Shown in pieces: positions 24,738 to 33,080 of a DNA stretch of 40,352 bases. Below the pieces are notes generated by a model, which saw only the letters and a program-made list of their open reading frames with translations, was not told the origin of the DNA and ran no database searches. Position 1 is the stretch's first letter, and each line of letters begins with the position of its first letter. The position numbers were made by a program, and so were the translations under genes. The DNA is from an uncultured Mycoplasmatota bacterium (lineage in GTDB: Bacteria > Bacillota_I > Bacilli_A > RF39 > UBA660), in contig CAOJYR010000001.1 of the NCBI GenBank assembly GCA_948465965.1, positions 1 to 40,352 of the forward strand, in the 5' to 3' direction.

Positions 24738-25640
24738 TTAATATTTACAAATATTTCTCTTAACTAAAACCAAATCATGTTTATCACCTGGTTCAATATG
24801 AATTACATCTATATCTGGTATAAAAAATTTGTTTAACATTTTCGAAAGTAAGGAAATTTCAGAAGTTTCAGAAACTTTAGTAACACCATTCGAAAGAACT
24901 AAAGATGTTCCCTCAGTTGTCCAATATCCAAAAGCATTTGGTTGTAACACTTTTGCATATGGCCCAACAATCCCATAATGATTTTTAGATATATTTTGAA
25001 TCATCACCGGAGTTAATCCACCATGGTTGTGTCCTGACAAAATCAATTGCATCTTATTAATGATTTCTATATCTTGCCCTAATACATTATTCTTAATAAT
25101 AGAATTGGGAGAATGAGATAATAAAATATTAAAGGTGTTCTCATCAATTTTAGGATCAATACTAGATATAAAATTAGAAAAATAATCTAAACTCTCATGT
25201 GTTTTGAAATATTCATGTGGCATATTTAATGCATTTATGGATATATCTCTATCAACTTTACAAGACTGAAAATCACTTCCTAATACATTACATTTAGTAT
25301 TTTTCTCTAATTCTTCAAAAAATAAGGGAATAGGTACAGAAATTTCTTCTCTTTTAGAACCATACCGAAACAAATCATGATTTCCTAAAGCAACAAAAGT
25401 TTCTATGGTATTTCCAAGTTGTTTTAATAAATCCAAAAGTAATTCCTTATTTTTATCCTCAGCATTATCTAATACATCACCACTAATACATAAATAATCA
25501 ATAGGTATACACTTTAAAACTTCCTTAATAGATTCCAAAACCCTTATATTTCCATGTATATCACTAATGTTAACTACACACCTCTCACGTATAAGTTTAG
25601 GATCCTGCAAAATATATTCATTTAATCTTACCTTCTCCAT
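24738..25640 (-). CDS. Metallophosphoesterase
   Basis: A 300-aa calcineurin-like phosphoesterase with ISDIHGN (about 25-31), ISGDVLDN, ALGNHDLF, LLSHSPN and LSGHNHGG. The HSP and GHNHGG ending resembles the YkuE/YaeI-type group. That group is usually membrane-anchored, but no N-terminal membrane segment is present here. Substrate unknown. GGAGGGA lies before the ATG. It is the third phosphoesterase in the window and is not closely similar to the other two outside the motifs. The 217 bp downstream of its promoter side (25641-25857) contain only weak hairpins, one perhaps ending the MATE gene. Confidence 0.87.
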   Translation of the reverse strand: MEKVRLNEYILQDPKLIRERCVVNISDIHGNIRVLESIKEVLKCIPIDYLCISGDVLDNAEDKNKELLLDLLKQLGNTIETFVALGNHDLFRYGSKREEISVPIPLFFEELEKNTKCNVLGSDFQSCKVDRDISINALNMPHEYFKTHESLDYFSNFISSIDPKIDENTFNILLSHSPNSIIKNNVLGQDIEIINKMQLILSGHNHGGLTPVMIQNISKNHYGIVGPYAKVLQPNAFGYWTTEGTSLVLSNGVTKVSETSEISLLSKMLNKFFIPDIDVIHIEPGDKHDLVLVKRNICKY

Positions 25641-25857
25641 ATCTGTCCCTCCTTTATTGATGGTTTATTATAATTTATTTTATGTTATTTGTCAAAATAA
25701 TAATTAAACGTAACTGCTATAACTTTAATAAATTATGTATATCCATCATAATTTTCTCCAAACACCTATTCTATTCTTCAGCAATTTACACAAAAAAAGA
25801 AGCTACTAATAATAGATAACTCCTTTAAAGGCGACAACATAAAAACACATAATAAAA

Positions 25858-27813
25858 TTATAAATTTCTACTCTTAATATATTCACAAATTATATTAACA
25901 ACTGCATCATTACCGATCTCACAATTTAAACATAAATCGTAGTTTTCCTTCATCCCCCAAGCCTGACCAGAAATCACTTCATAATACATAGCCCTTGATT
26001 TAGTAGATTTCCTAATGTTTTTTTCTGCTTCCTTAAAACTATCATTATAATTATTCTTTATATTTCGAACCTTATAATCCATACCAGCATATAAGAAAAT
26101 TTTAACAAGTCTTGGATTTTCTCTTAAAATATAATCTGCCGCTCTCCCAACAATCACAGTATCCTCTTTTTTGGCAATTTCTTTAATAATTTTTGACTGA
26201 TGAATAATTGCATCTTTACTCGCATCTAAAGATAGAAAATTATCATATAAATCCTCTTCACTTAAATTTTCTATTAAATGATTTTCAATAGCAAAATTTT
26301 TAATTTCTTCTTTATCATAAAAGGAAATATTTAATTTTTTAGCAACCTCTTCTGCAATTCTTTTACCATTTGTTCCATGTTCTCTTGAAATACTTATAAT
26401 TAAGTTATTATTATCTTTACTAGATTCATCAGATAGTGATAATACTTTAATTTTCTTATTATAAGAATCTTTTAATATAACTAATGAAATAAGTGCTGTT
26501 AAAATCTCTGCAATAGGAAAAGTCCACCATACAATATTGATCACATTATCAGATTTTGTAAAGAAATAAGCAATTGGAAATACAAAAACAACTAATCGAA
26601 AAAGCGAAATAATAAGCGGTCTTAATGCATATCTTACTGATTGCAATACACCTTGAATAGCTATAGAAATCCCCATAAAAATATAACCAATACTAGCAAT
26701 TCTTAAAGCAATAGTACAAACATCAATAATCTCCTTAGAAGATCCACCAGCAAGTCCAAATAAACTAGACAAAGGTCTTGCTAATAATTCAAAAAGAACA
26801 GTTAAAATAAATGTAACAATTAAAGTATCAATTACACCATATTTTATACATGCATCAACTCTTTCCTTATCTTTCATACCATAATTAAAGGATAAAATCG
26901 AAATAATTGTATTTGATAATCCAAAGGCTGAAAACAATGCAATCTGTTGTATTTTATAATAAATACCAAAAGAACCAATTAATATTGTAGTATCAACTTT
27001 TGCCAATCCTAAAATAGCATTCATACCGGCCATCATGACTGCAAGTAATACTTGCATTAATGCAGCTGAAATTCCAATACTGTATATTCCTTTAATTAAA
27101 GATAAACTAGGTCTGATATACTTAAGATTTCCATTAATTTCTTTATTCTTCGTATAATGAAAATAAATAGCAATAAATAAAGAGACAAATTGCCCTATTA
27201 CTGTAGCCCAAGCTGCGCCAGCAACTCCCATACCCATCGGATAAATAAATACATAATCTAACACAATATTAACTATCGCACCAGAAATTTGAGAAATTGT
27301 TGAAAGCATAGTTTTTCCAGTTGATTGTAAAAACCTCTCATATACAGTATATCCAATAGCACCTAGCGATAAGCAACAGCAAATTCTTAAATATGTTATC
27401 CCCATATGAATAACTTCCAAATTACCCTCAGCAAATAGTGATATGAACCAACGTGATCCAAAAACACCAAATAAAAAGAACACAAAAAATATACACAAAC
27501 TTAAAAATATACCATTTCCAGCAATTTTATTTACCTTTTCCTTATCATTTTCACCTAAACTTTTTGATAATAGTGAATTTAATCCTACCCCTGTTCCTAC
27601 CCCTATCGCAATAATCAATATTTGTATTGGAAAAGCGAAAGTAAGAGCTTGATTAGCTAAAACTCCTTTTTCTCCCATATTTGTGACAAATATACTATCT
27701 ACAACATTATATAAAGCTTGTAAAACCATTGAAATAATCATTGGCAAACCCATTTTCCAGAAAAGTTTTTTCATAGGAACTGTAGCCATTTTATTTTTTT
27801 CCTGTTTTTTCAT
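25858..27813 (-). CDS. MATE-family transporter fused to a cytidylate-kinase-like domain
   Basis: A 651-aa fusion. Residues about 12-450 form a 12-helix MATE multidrug/cation antiporter (WKMGLPMIISMVLQALYNVVDSIF start, NxxDSIF motif). Residues about 465-651 form a P-loop kinase of the cytidylate-kinase-like group: ISREHGTNGKRIAEEVAKKL, then FYDKEEI and VIVGRAADYIL. The linker is Ser/Asp/Asn-rich (SLSDESSKDNNN). A cytosolic nucleotide-binding domain on a MATE protein may sense or modify a substrate. This is inference. AGGAGGA precedes the ATG. The leader has its own promoter and an attenuator-like hairpin. Confidence 0.88.
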   Translation of the reverse strand: MKKQEKNKMATVPMKKLFWKMGLPMIISMVLQALYNVVDSIFVTNMGEKGVLANQALTFAFPIQILIIAIGVGTGVGLNSLLSKSLGENDKEKVNKIAGNGIFLSLCIFFVFFLFGVFGSRWFISLFAEGNLEVIHMGITYLRICCCLSLGAIGYTVYERFLQSTGKTMLSTISQISGAIVNIVLDYVFIYPMGMGVAGAAWATVIGQFVSLFIAIYFHYTKNKEINGNLKYIRPSLSLIKGIYSIGISAALMQVLLAVMMAGMNAILGLAKVDTTILIGSFGIYYKIQQIALFSAFGLSNTIISILSFNYGMKDKERVDACIKYGVIDTLIVTFILTVLFELLARPLSSLFGLAGGSSKEIIDVCTIALRIASIGYIFMGISIAIQGVLQSVRYALRPLIISLFRLVVFVFPIAYFFTKSDNVINIVWWTFPIAEILTALISLVILKDSYNKKIKVLSLSDESSKDNNNLIISISREHGTNGKRIAEEVAKKLNISFYDKEEIKNFAIENHLIENLSEEDLYDNFLSLDASKDAIIHQSKIIKEIAKKEDTVIVGRAADYILRENPRLVKIFLYAGMDYKVRNIKNNYNDSFKEAEKNIRKSTKSRAMYYEVISGQAWGMKENYDLCLNCEIGNDAVVNIICEYIKSRNL

Positions 27814-27833
27814 ACTATTCCTCCTAATAATTC

Positions 27834-27890
27834 ACGAGTCAAAAAAAAGCATAAACCCAATAACTGGATTTACGCTTAAAAGCCACTCGT
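27834..27890 (-). promoter_or_regulatory. Attenuator-like leader of the MATE-kinase gene
   Basis: Minus strand: a strong hairpin with 12 paired positions, AAGCGTAAATCC/GGGTTTATGCTT (27847-27877, some G-T pairs), is followed by a T8 run. It is bracketed by ACGAGT (27885-27890) and ACTCGT (27834-27839), which can pair with each other around it. The short GCTTTTAAGC just 5' may compete with the terminator arm. The layout suggests a small riboswitch or protein-controlled terminator. No known riboswitch class is recognised. Confidence 0.6.
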
Positions 27891-27898
27891 CAAATGAA

Positions 27899-27927
27899 AT
27901 TATAGCATAATTTATTTTTTCATGCAA
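27899..27927 (-). promoter_or_regulatory. Promoter of the MATE-kinase gene
   Basis: Minus strand: TTGCAT (27922-27927), 17-nt spacer, TATAAT (27899-27904). The start site would fall within the first bases of the attenuator leader. Confidence 0.75.
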
Positions 27928-28060
27928 ACAAAAATCCCCTCTTCTTAAATAAGTTTACTTCATATACTTATAAGTAAAATAGATCATGACTAAACATTAT
28001 ATACAAACATTTAAAAATTTCATAATGTATTATATAAATAACTTCATTGGAGATGATAAT

Positions 28061-28591
28061 ATGAATTTTTTAAAAGAACAGATAAAAACAATAAAAGAAA
28101 ATGATCCCGCTATTACAAGCAACTTAGAAGTACTTCTTTATCCTTCGTTCAAAGTTCAAATATACTATAAAATATCACATTTCTTTTATAAAAGAAAAAA
28201 ATATCTACTAGCGAGATTCATCAGTGAAAGAGCAAAAAGAAAAACTGGAATAGAAATCCATCCAGGCGCAAAAATAGGAAAAAATTTATTTATTGATCAT
28301 GGTTTTGGTGTAGTTATCGGTGAAACTGCAGAAATAGGTAATAATGTAGTAATATTTCATGGTGTAACACTTGGAGGAACTGGAAAAGAAAAGGGAAAAA
28401 GACACCCTACAATTGGTAATAATGTTTTTATTGGAAGTGGAGCTAAAATACTTGGAAATATAACCATTGGAGATAATGTAAAAATAGGAGCTAATTCTGT
28501 AGTTTTAAAAGATATAAAGGAAAATACAACAGTAGTAGGAATACCAGGAAAAATTATTAAAAGAAATGATAAAAACAATTTAGCTAAATAA
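28061..28591 (+). CDS. cysE: Serine O-acetyltransferase
   Basis: A 176-aa left-handed beta-helix acetyltransferase that makes O-acetylserine from serine and acetyl-CoA for cysteine synthesis. The N-terminal helix ([19 protein letters not shown]) is followed by [20 protein letters not shown] with the catalytic His, [19 protein letters not shown] and hexapeptide repeats ([20 protein letters not shown]). The frame is open back to 27986, but the ATG at 28061 has GGAG 8 nt upstream and the family-typical N-terminus. It is shorter than E. coli CysE, as in Bacilli. A TACTTATAAGTA palindrome lies at 27965-27976. No cysteine synthase is next to it. Confidence 0.92.
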   Translation: MNFLKEQIKTIKENDPAITSNLEVLLYPSFKVQIYYKISHFFYKRKKYLLARFISERAKRKTGIEIHPGAKIGKNLFIDHGFGVVIGETAEIGNNVVIFHGVTLGGTGKEKGKRHPTIGNNVFIGSGAKILGNITIGDNVKIGANSVVLKDIKENTTVVGIPGKIIKRNDKNNLAK

Positions 28592-28610
28592 AAAATAGTT
28601 TTTCAAGTAA

Positions 28611-28628
28611 TTTTAGTATATACTAAAA
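28611..28628. promoter_or_regulatory. 18-bp perfect palindrome, candidate operator
   Basis: TTTTAGTATATACTAAAA is perfectly symmetric. It lies between the cysE stop and the glycosylase start, 12 bp before the latter. It may be an operator, or part of the glycosylase promoter or 5' end. Confidence 0.5.
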
Positions 28629-28640
28629 CTGGTGATAAAA

Positions 28641-29135
28641 ATGCGTATAAAACATACCCTAGATGCAATTTATGATAATAACTCAAAAATATTAATCTTA
28701 GGAAGCATTCCCTCTGTCAAATCTAGAGAAATAGGATTTTATTATGGGCACTCCAAAAACCGCTTTTGGAAAACTCTATCTTTGGTCTATGAAGAAGAAA
28801 TAGGACAATCAAAAGAAGAAAAAATAAACTTCTTAAAAAGACATAATATAGCGCTTTTCGATGTAATAAAAAGTTGTACTATAGAAGGATCAAGTGACAG
28901 TTCTATTAAAAATCCAATTCCTAATAATCTAAAACCAATACTGAAAAATTCACAAATAAAAGCAATCTTTACAACCGGAAATAAAGCATACCAATTATAT
29001 AATAAATATATTTATCCTAAAATAAGTATCCCAGCTATAAAACTTCCATCCACCTCACCTGCCAATTGCAAAAAAGGCATTCAAGAACAACTAGTAAAAG
29101 AATATAAAAAAATAAGAGAAGTAACAGATCAATAA
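28641..29135 (+). CDS. DNA-deoxyinosine (hypoxanthine) glycosylase, UDG superfamily
   Basis: A 164-aa base-excision enzyme of the uracil-DNA-glycosylase fold. Motifs are LILGSIPSVKSRE (about 18-30), FYYGHSKNRFW (about 32-42; the aromatic-Asn pocket) and LPSTSPAN (near 140), matching the family 6 hypoxanthine-DNA glycosylase group. It removes deaminated adenine from DNA. An in-frame GTG at 28632 precedes it. The ATG at 28641 has GGTGA 5 nt upstream and is preferred. It is probably cotranscribed with cysE. Confidence 0.85.
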   Translation: MRIKHTLDAIYDNNSKILILGSIPSVKSREIGFYYGHSKNRFWKTLSLVYEEEIGQSKEEKINFLKRHNIALFDVIKSCTIEGSSDSSIKNPIPNNLKPILKNSQIKAIFTTGNKAYQLYNKYIYPKISIPAIKLPSTSPANCKKGIQEQLVKEYKKIREVTDQ

Positions 29136-29235
29136 CCAAATTTAAACTTTATAAAAAATTAATATTAAAACAGCTTTTATAGTTTTATTGTAATGGATAA
29201 AACAAAAAATATAAATAATTTCGAAAATTCTTACC

Positions 29236-29934
29236 TTATTCTATTTCTATATCTCCATCTCGAACTTTATTTGTAACATTTGAGTCATGTACAATTTCAA
29301 CCCACATAGGTTTATTGGAATCTAAAAAAACAATTTCTTTTCCACTACTTAAAATTTTTGCATGATTATATTGCAATATACAATTTTCTTTTGATCCTAT
29401 CATTGAAAGAAAATGATTATCTTTCCTATTATATTTATATTTCTTTCGAGACTTTAAATCATATTTTATTCCGCTTTCAAATGATATTACACATGTACGT
29501 AAATTATTATTGACATATTTTTGAATCCGATCAATATAATCTTCTGCAATCATATCATCATTATCGATTCGTGTTGTTACAAACCATTTACTATTTTCTT
29601 TCCTATTACAGTAATCTAAAAAACTAAATTTATCATTATCATCAAAATACAAGTCTACAAAATAAAATTCCTTTTTTAATTGCTGAATCCTCCTCTTAAA
29701 TTTATCAGGTGTCTTTTTATGAAATAAAATTAACCACGTAAAATTTTGATTTGTTTGCCTCGCCATAGATTGTAATGTATACTTTTCAAAGATAGTAAAT
29801 CTTTCCTCTAAATAATCCTCATCTAATATACGATTCATTGGATTATTATCAGGATTTTTTAATTTGCATTCATATTTTGCTTTTATATTAAATCTTGTTA
29901 TTACAAAGTGTTTATATAATTGTTCAATCCCCAT
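29236..29934 (-). CDS. Putative rhamnosyltransferase (glycosyltransferase)
   Basis: A 232-aa protein matching the putative rhamnosyl transferase family: YKHFVITRFNIK start, then ERFTIFEKYTLQSMARQTNQ-type helix (about 43-62) and FTWLILFHKKTPDKFK. The DxD-like RIDNDD metal/nucleotide-sugar site lies near 123-128. It likely transfers a sugar to a surface polysaccharide, although no other glycan genes are nearby. The frame is open back into the IS200 end, but the ATG at 29934 has a GGAGG site just upstream. The native promoter is between 29935 and the IS end at about 30012. Confidence 0.8.
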   Translation of the reverse strand: MGIEQLYKHFVITRFNIKAKYECKLKNPDNNPMNRILDEDYLEERFTIFEKYTLQSMARQTNQNFTWLILFHKKTPDKFKRRIQQLKKEFYFVDLYFDDNDKFSFLDYCNRKENSKWFVTTRIDNDDMIAEDYIDRIQKYVNNNLRTCVISFESGIKYDLKSRKKYKYNRKDNHFLSMIGSKENCILQYNHAKILSSGKEIVFLDSNKPMWVEIVHDSNVTNKVRDGDIEIE

Positions 29935-30011
29935 ATTTTTCCTCCTTACATGAAATTCTATCATAGATATTAAAAAAATTAAATAACTAAAAAAAGAATA
30001 TAAATAAAAAT

Positions 30012-30708
30012 CTACCAGCTTAGCTGGTAGTCTTTCATAAGCCCTATAAGGGCTCCTTACTGGCAAGCACTATATTGTGCTCGAATGATTTGCGACTGCA
30101 CTACTTTCCCTACCACTACTAAAGTAGTGTTTTTATTTATGTTTTTTCCCCGTAAATGGGTCAATGTACTCTTTTATGCTTAATTGTTCATTCAACTTAT
30201 CTTCTTTTAGCTGATTTGCTATATATTCTTTTATTGCTCTAGTGTTTTTCCCAACTGTATCAACAAAGTATCCTCTACACCAAAATTGCCTTTGACCATA
30301 TTTATATTTCATATCTGCATGTCTATCAAATATTAGAAGTGTACTCTTTCCTTTCAAATATCCTATTGCTGCCGACACGCTCATTTTTGGTGGTATCTTT
30401 ATTAACATGTGGATATGATCAGGGCATGCCTCTGCCTCTATAATTTCTATTCCTTTCCTGTCACACAGCATTCGAAGTATATTGCCTATATCCTTTTTTA
30501 TATGCTTGTATATAACTTGCCTCCTATACTTTGGCGCAAACACTACGTGGTATTTGCAATTCCACTTCGTGTGTGCTAAACTATTCTCGTCCATTCAGGA
30601 CACCTCCTCTTGAATTTTTGCAGTCGTCAAACCGCAATTATTCTAACAGAGGAGGTTTCTTTTTGCAACGCTAAAGCTTTTTTGGAACCCCCAGTAAAAC
30701 TGGGGGTT
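30012..30708 (-). mobile_element. IS200-type insertion sequence (single tnpA)
   Basis: Subterminal hairpins mark both ends. The right end carries CTACCAGC-TTA-GCTGGTAG (30012-30030), the left end AACCCCCAG-TAAAA-CTGGGGGTT (30686-30708). Internal hairpins AGCCCTATAAGGGCT and CACTACTTTAGTAGTG lie near the right end. There is no tnpB. Exact cleavage sites are a few bases outside the hairpins. Confidence 0.88.
30133..30594 (-). CDS. tnpA: IS200-family HUH transposase TnpA
   Basis: A 153-aa Y1-HUH transposase that moves single-stranded DNA. The N-terminus KYHVVFAPKYRRQVI, the HUH motif PDHIHMLIKIP (about 58-68), and YLKGKST are followed by the FWCRGYFVDTVGKNTRAIKE block. The catalytic Tyr is in the KEYI segment near 127. 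It is full length and apparently intact. GAGGAGGTG lies before the ATG. Confidence 0.95.
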   Translation of the reverse strand: MDENSLAHTKWNCKYHVVFAPKYRRQVIYKHIKKDIGNILRMLCDRKGIEIIEAEACPDHIHMLIKIPPKMSVSAAIGYLKGKSTLLIFDRHADMKYKYGQRQFWCRGYFVDTVGKNTRAIKEYIANQLKEDKLNEQLSIKEYIDPFTGKKHK

Positions 30709-30723
30709 TTCTTTACACAAGAA

Positions 30724-30746
30724 GACTTAGTAATCGCTACTAAGTC
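30724..30746 (-). terminator. Hairpin after the kinase-like gene
   Basis: GACTTAGTA (30724-30732) pairs with TACTAAGTC (30738-30746). It lies between the kinase stop and the IS200 left end. The minus-strand T-run after it is weak (TTCTT), so efficiency is uncertain. Confidence 0.45.
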
Positions 30747-30806
30747 CTTTTATTATAACATTATATTATTCTTCTAATTATCCGAAATAGAAAAAATATA
30801 TTAACC

Positions 30807-31613
30807 CTAATACTTTCTAAATATTTTCTGTCTAAAAGTTAGGATTTTGTTCCTATCTATTTCGTAATTATCACTTAAATTTATAGTCTCGTCTAAATAG
30901 GGAACATTCTCTATAGGACAATCTTTATCAATTAACATATTATAACAAGGTTTTAAGTTATCTAACGTCTGAATATGCCTAGATAAAGTATTATATTGTC
31001 TTTTTGTAATTTTTTCTAATAATTCACCATATAACGTAAGATAAAAAGATAATATCATAGACACCTTATCTATATCCTCTAAAGAAGAGACTTTAGAATT
31101 TCTATAATCAATAATAAAATGCTTAAATACTTTCGAATAAAATGGAGAATAATTATTCTTATAAGAACAACCATCTATATCACAAAAAGCAATATCCCCA
31201 TCTTTATTAACCAATATATTTTCAAAACTTAAATCTTGGCAAACCATACCATTACTATGAATATTTCTTAATATTTTACTTGCCTTATTAACATAATTAA
31301 ATAATTCATTACAATTAAAATATCTTTTTAAAAATTTATCACTAAGCATCATAGAATCTTTAAAATATGGCATAGTATATCCATATAGAAAGCCATCTTT
31401 CATAATCAAATCTTCTGGCAATATAACATTATCAATCTTTAATCCTTCCATTTCTAAAAATTTCCAATATAAATCTCTTCTCTCATCAAAATAAAGTTTA
31501 TCTAATAATTTATAGCATGTAACTCCATCAGTATAAACTGTACCCAAACTACCCTGACTTGATAATTTTTCTAAAGATTTTATATTAATATCACCTAATT
31601 TTATTTTTTCCAT
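30807..31613 (-). CDS. Protein-kinase-like protein
   Basis: A 268-aa protein with a eukaryotic-like kinase fold. A Gly-rich loop (SSQGSLGTVY, about 21-30) precedes a KLL strand with the candidate lysine. The catalytic loop is VCQDLSFENILV (about 135-146; Asp and Asn kept, HRD His/Arg replaced by CQD), and CDIDG stands where DFG is expected. Key acidic residues are present, so activity is plausible. Substrate unknown. The start at 31613 has AGGTGAGAAG just upstream; the gene begins 23 bp inside the end of the Cys/His/Asp gene. Last gene of a three-gene operon. Confidence 0.78.
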   Translation of the reverse strand: MEKIKLGDINIKSLEKLSSQGSLGTVYTDGVTCYKLLDKLYFDERRDLYWKFLEMEGLKIDNVILPEDLIMKDGFLYGYTMPYFKDSMMLSDKFLKRYFNCNELFNYVNKASKILRNIHSNGMVCQDLSFENILVNKDGDIAFCDIDGCSYKNNYSPFYSKVFKHFIIDYRNSKVSSLEDIDKVSMILSFYLTLYGELLEKITKRQYNTLSRHIQTLDNLKPCYNMLIDKDCPIENVPYLDETINLSDNYEIDRNKILTFRQKIFRKY

Positions 31614-32283
31614 ACTTCTCACCTGAATAATAATGTGCAACTAACTTCTTCACTTTTCCATCTTCAATATGCACTTTATAGCCAGTACTATTTCTATACA
31701 TTGGCGAGGTAATATCATCATTACCAACTACATAAAATTCATCTTTTTTACTATCTAAAATATTTCCACCATACACTTTTAAAAATGCTTCCCTTGCCAG
31801 ATCAGCTTCACTTAAATTTTGCTTTTTAATCGGCATATTCATCCTCATAACTAAATCATCATAAACCTCTCTAGATGTAGGTTTAGCCATAATTTCAACA
31901 TCAAGCATTTCCATATATAAATCCTTCTTACATAATATATTTAGACAAGGATCAAAAACATACTCACAATCATTATATTTAAAACATATCCAAGAATGAT
32001 AATAATCTCTATATTTAATAAACTTTAAATTCCCTCTTCCTATATAATCATCATCATTTAAAAATAAAATAGACGACTCAGTTGTTTGCCAACACCATCC
32101 TTCAAGTAATCCTTTTCTCATCAAATCAAAAACTCCACCTTGAGAAGAAGATCCAATTTCTATTTTTAAATTAATAAATTTATTTGATAAGTATTTTAAC
32201 ACTTCCGCACTCACTTTTTCTCTTCTCATATAATCAAGTTTTTCTTTTGCAATTAATAAGTTTTTCCTATTCTCATCTAGCAT
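31591..32283 (-). CDS. Uncharacterised Cys/His/Asp protein (papain/transglutaminase-like), gene 2
   Basis: A 230-aa protein with a likely Cys-His-Asp triad: GWCWQTTE (C64), DYYHSWICF (H96) and CEYVFDPCLN (D111). The order, the spacing and the aromatic-rich contexts resemble transglutaminase/papain-fold enzymes. I recognise no named family. The C-terminal 100 residues contain an FYVVGNDDITSPMYRN strand region. It starts 1 bp after the stop of gene 1 and overlaps the kinase-like gene by 23 bp, so the three are tightly coupled. The function could be proteolysis, cross-linking or a degenerate binding role. Confidence 0.68.
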   Translation of the reverse strand: MLDENRKNLLIAKEKLDYMRREKVSAEVLKYLSNKFINLKIEIGSSSQGGVFDLMRKGLLEGWCWQTTESSILFLNDDDYIGRGNLKFIKYRDYYHSWICFKYNDCEYVFDPCLNILCKKDLYMEMLDVEIMAKPTSREVYDDLVMRMNMPIKKQNLSEADLAREAFLKVYGGNILDSKKDEFYVVGNDDITSPMYRNSTGYKVHIEDGKVKKLVAHYYSGEKYGKNKIR

Positions 32284-32284
32284 A

Positions 32285-32989
32285 TTATTTTTTAAAACCC
32301 TTTCTTTTCATATCTTCACCTATTTCTTGACATACGTGATCATAATTGATTACTTTTTTAAAATGTTCTATTTCTCTTTGTAATAATTCTATCCCTAAAT
32401 AGGAATACATTTCTGTAGATCTTCCATAAGTCATTTCAATCATTGGTAGAATTAATGGTGATGCATATTTATCTCTTTCAATATCCTCAGGATGATAATA
32501 CGCATCAGATTTAACCATTTCAATTATAGAATCTTTATCATTTATCTTTCTAATCTTTGGATGTTCCATTAACCAATATAACTTTTTATCATAAACAAAC
32601 CCTGATGAAGTATCATAAATAAGATGTCTCCCTTCCTTTGTAGTTCTTTCCATAATACAGTGGTCTGCATATAATGGATCATCACAATCAGAAAATTGTG
32701 GATTTAATCTTAAACTATCTACCGAAGCATATATAAGTGAAACATCATCCTCTTCATCTAAAAACGCCCTAGATAATAGTAGTGCCCTATCATAGCAATT
32801 TCCATTAGACATACCATTGGATAATAATAATATTGAGGCTGGAATCCCACCATAATAAACATTTCTTAATTTTTCTATTAAAACATCATCATAAGGCGTA
32901 ATATAACCTTTTTCTAATCCACGCATTAGTAATTGTTTTGATTTATAGTTATGTAATTGCCATTTTATTTTTTCTATTTTAGTTGCCAC
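32285..32989 (-). CDS. Uncharacterised Cys/His/Asp protein (papain/transglutaminase-like), gene 1
   Basis: A 234-aa protein with the same ordered triad as gene 2: NGNCYDRALLL (C65), YADHCIMER (H110) and HLIYDTSSG (D126). The gap from His to Asp is similar in both proteins (15-16 residues), but overall identity is low, so they are distant relatives or convergent. The start is GTG at 32989 with AAGGGG 8 nt upstream; GTG 32998 is possible. It heads the operon with its own promoter (33021-33049), 83 bp after pyk. Confidence 0.68.
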   Translation of the reverse strand: MATKIEKIKWQLHNYKSKQLLMRGLEKGYITPYDDVLIEKLRNVYYGGIPASILLLSNGMSNGNCYDRALLLSRAFLDEEDDVSLIYASVDSLRLNPQFSDCDDPLYADHCIMERTTKEGRHLIYDTSSGFVYDKKLYWLMEHPKIRKINDKDSIIEMVKSDAYYHPEDIERDKYASPLILPMIEMTYGRSTEMYSYLGIELLQREIEHFKKVINYDHVCQEIGEDMKRKGFKK

Positions 32990-33020
32990 CAAAAACACCC
33001 CTTCTAAATAATTGTCGTAT

Positions 33021-33049
33021 ATTATAACATAAAAATGTCAAAAAAACAA
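33021..33049 (-). promoter_or_regulatory. Promoter of the Cys/His/Asp-kinase operon
   Basis: Minus strand: TTGTTT (33044-33049), 17-nt spacer, TATAAT (33021-33026). A second TTGACA (33036-33041) lies too close to pair with this -10. Confidence 0.65.
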
Positions 33050-33055
33050 TTAAAA

Positions 33056-33079
33056 AGAAGATATTCTATCTCCTCTTCT
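33056..33079 (-). terminator. Terminator of pyk
   Basis: Minus strand: AGAAGA (33074-33079) pairs with TCTTCT (33056-33061), followed by TTTTT. Confidence 0.6.
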
Positions 33080-33080
33080 A

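Noticed and set aside
27834..27890. Guanidine-type riboswitch upstream of the MATE gene
   Set aside because: The leader is too short and lacks the ACGR loops of guanidine-II and the conserved core of guanidine-I, so I kept it only as an unclassified attenuator.
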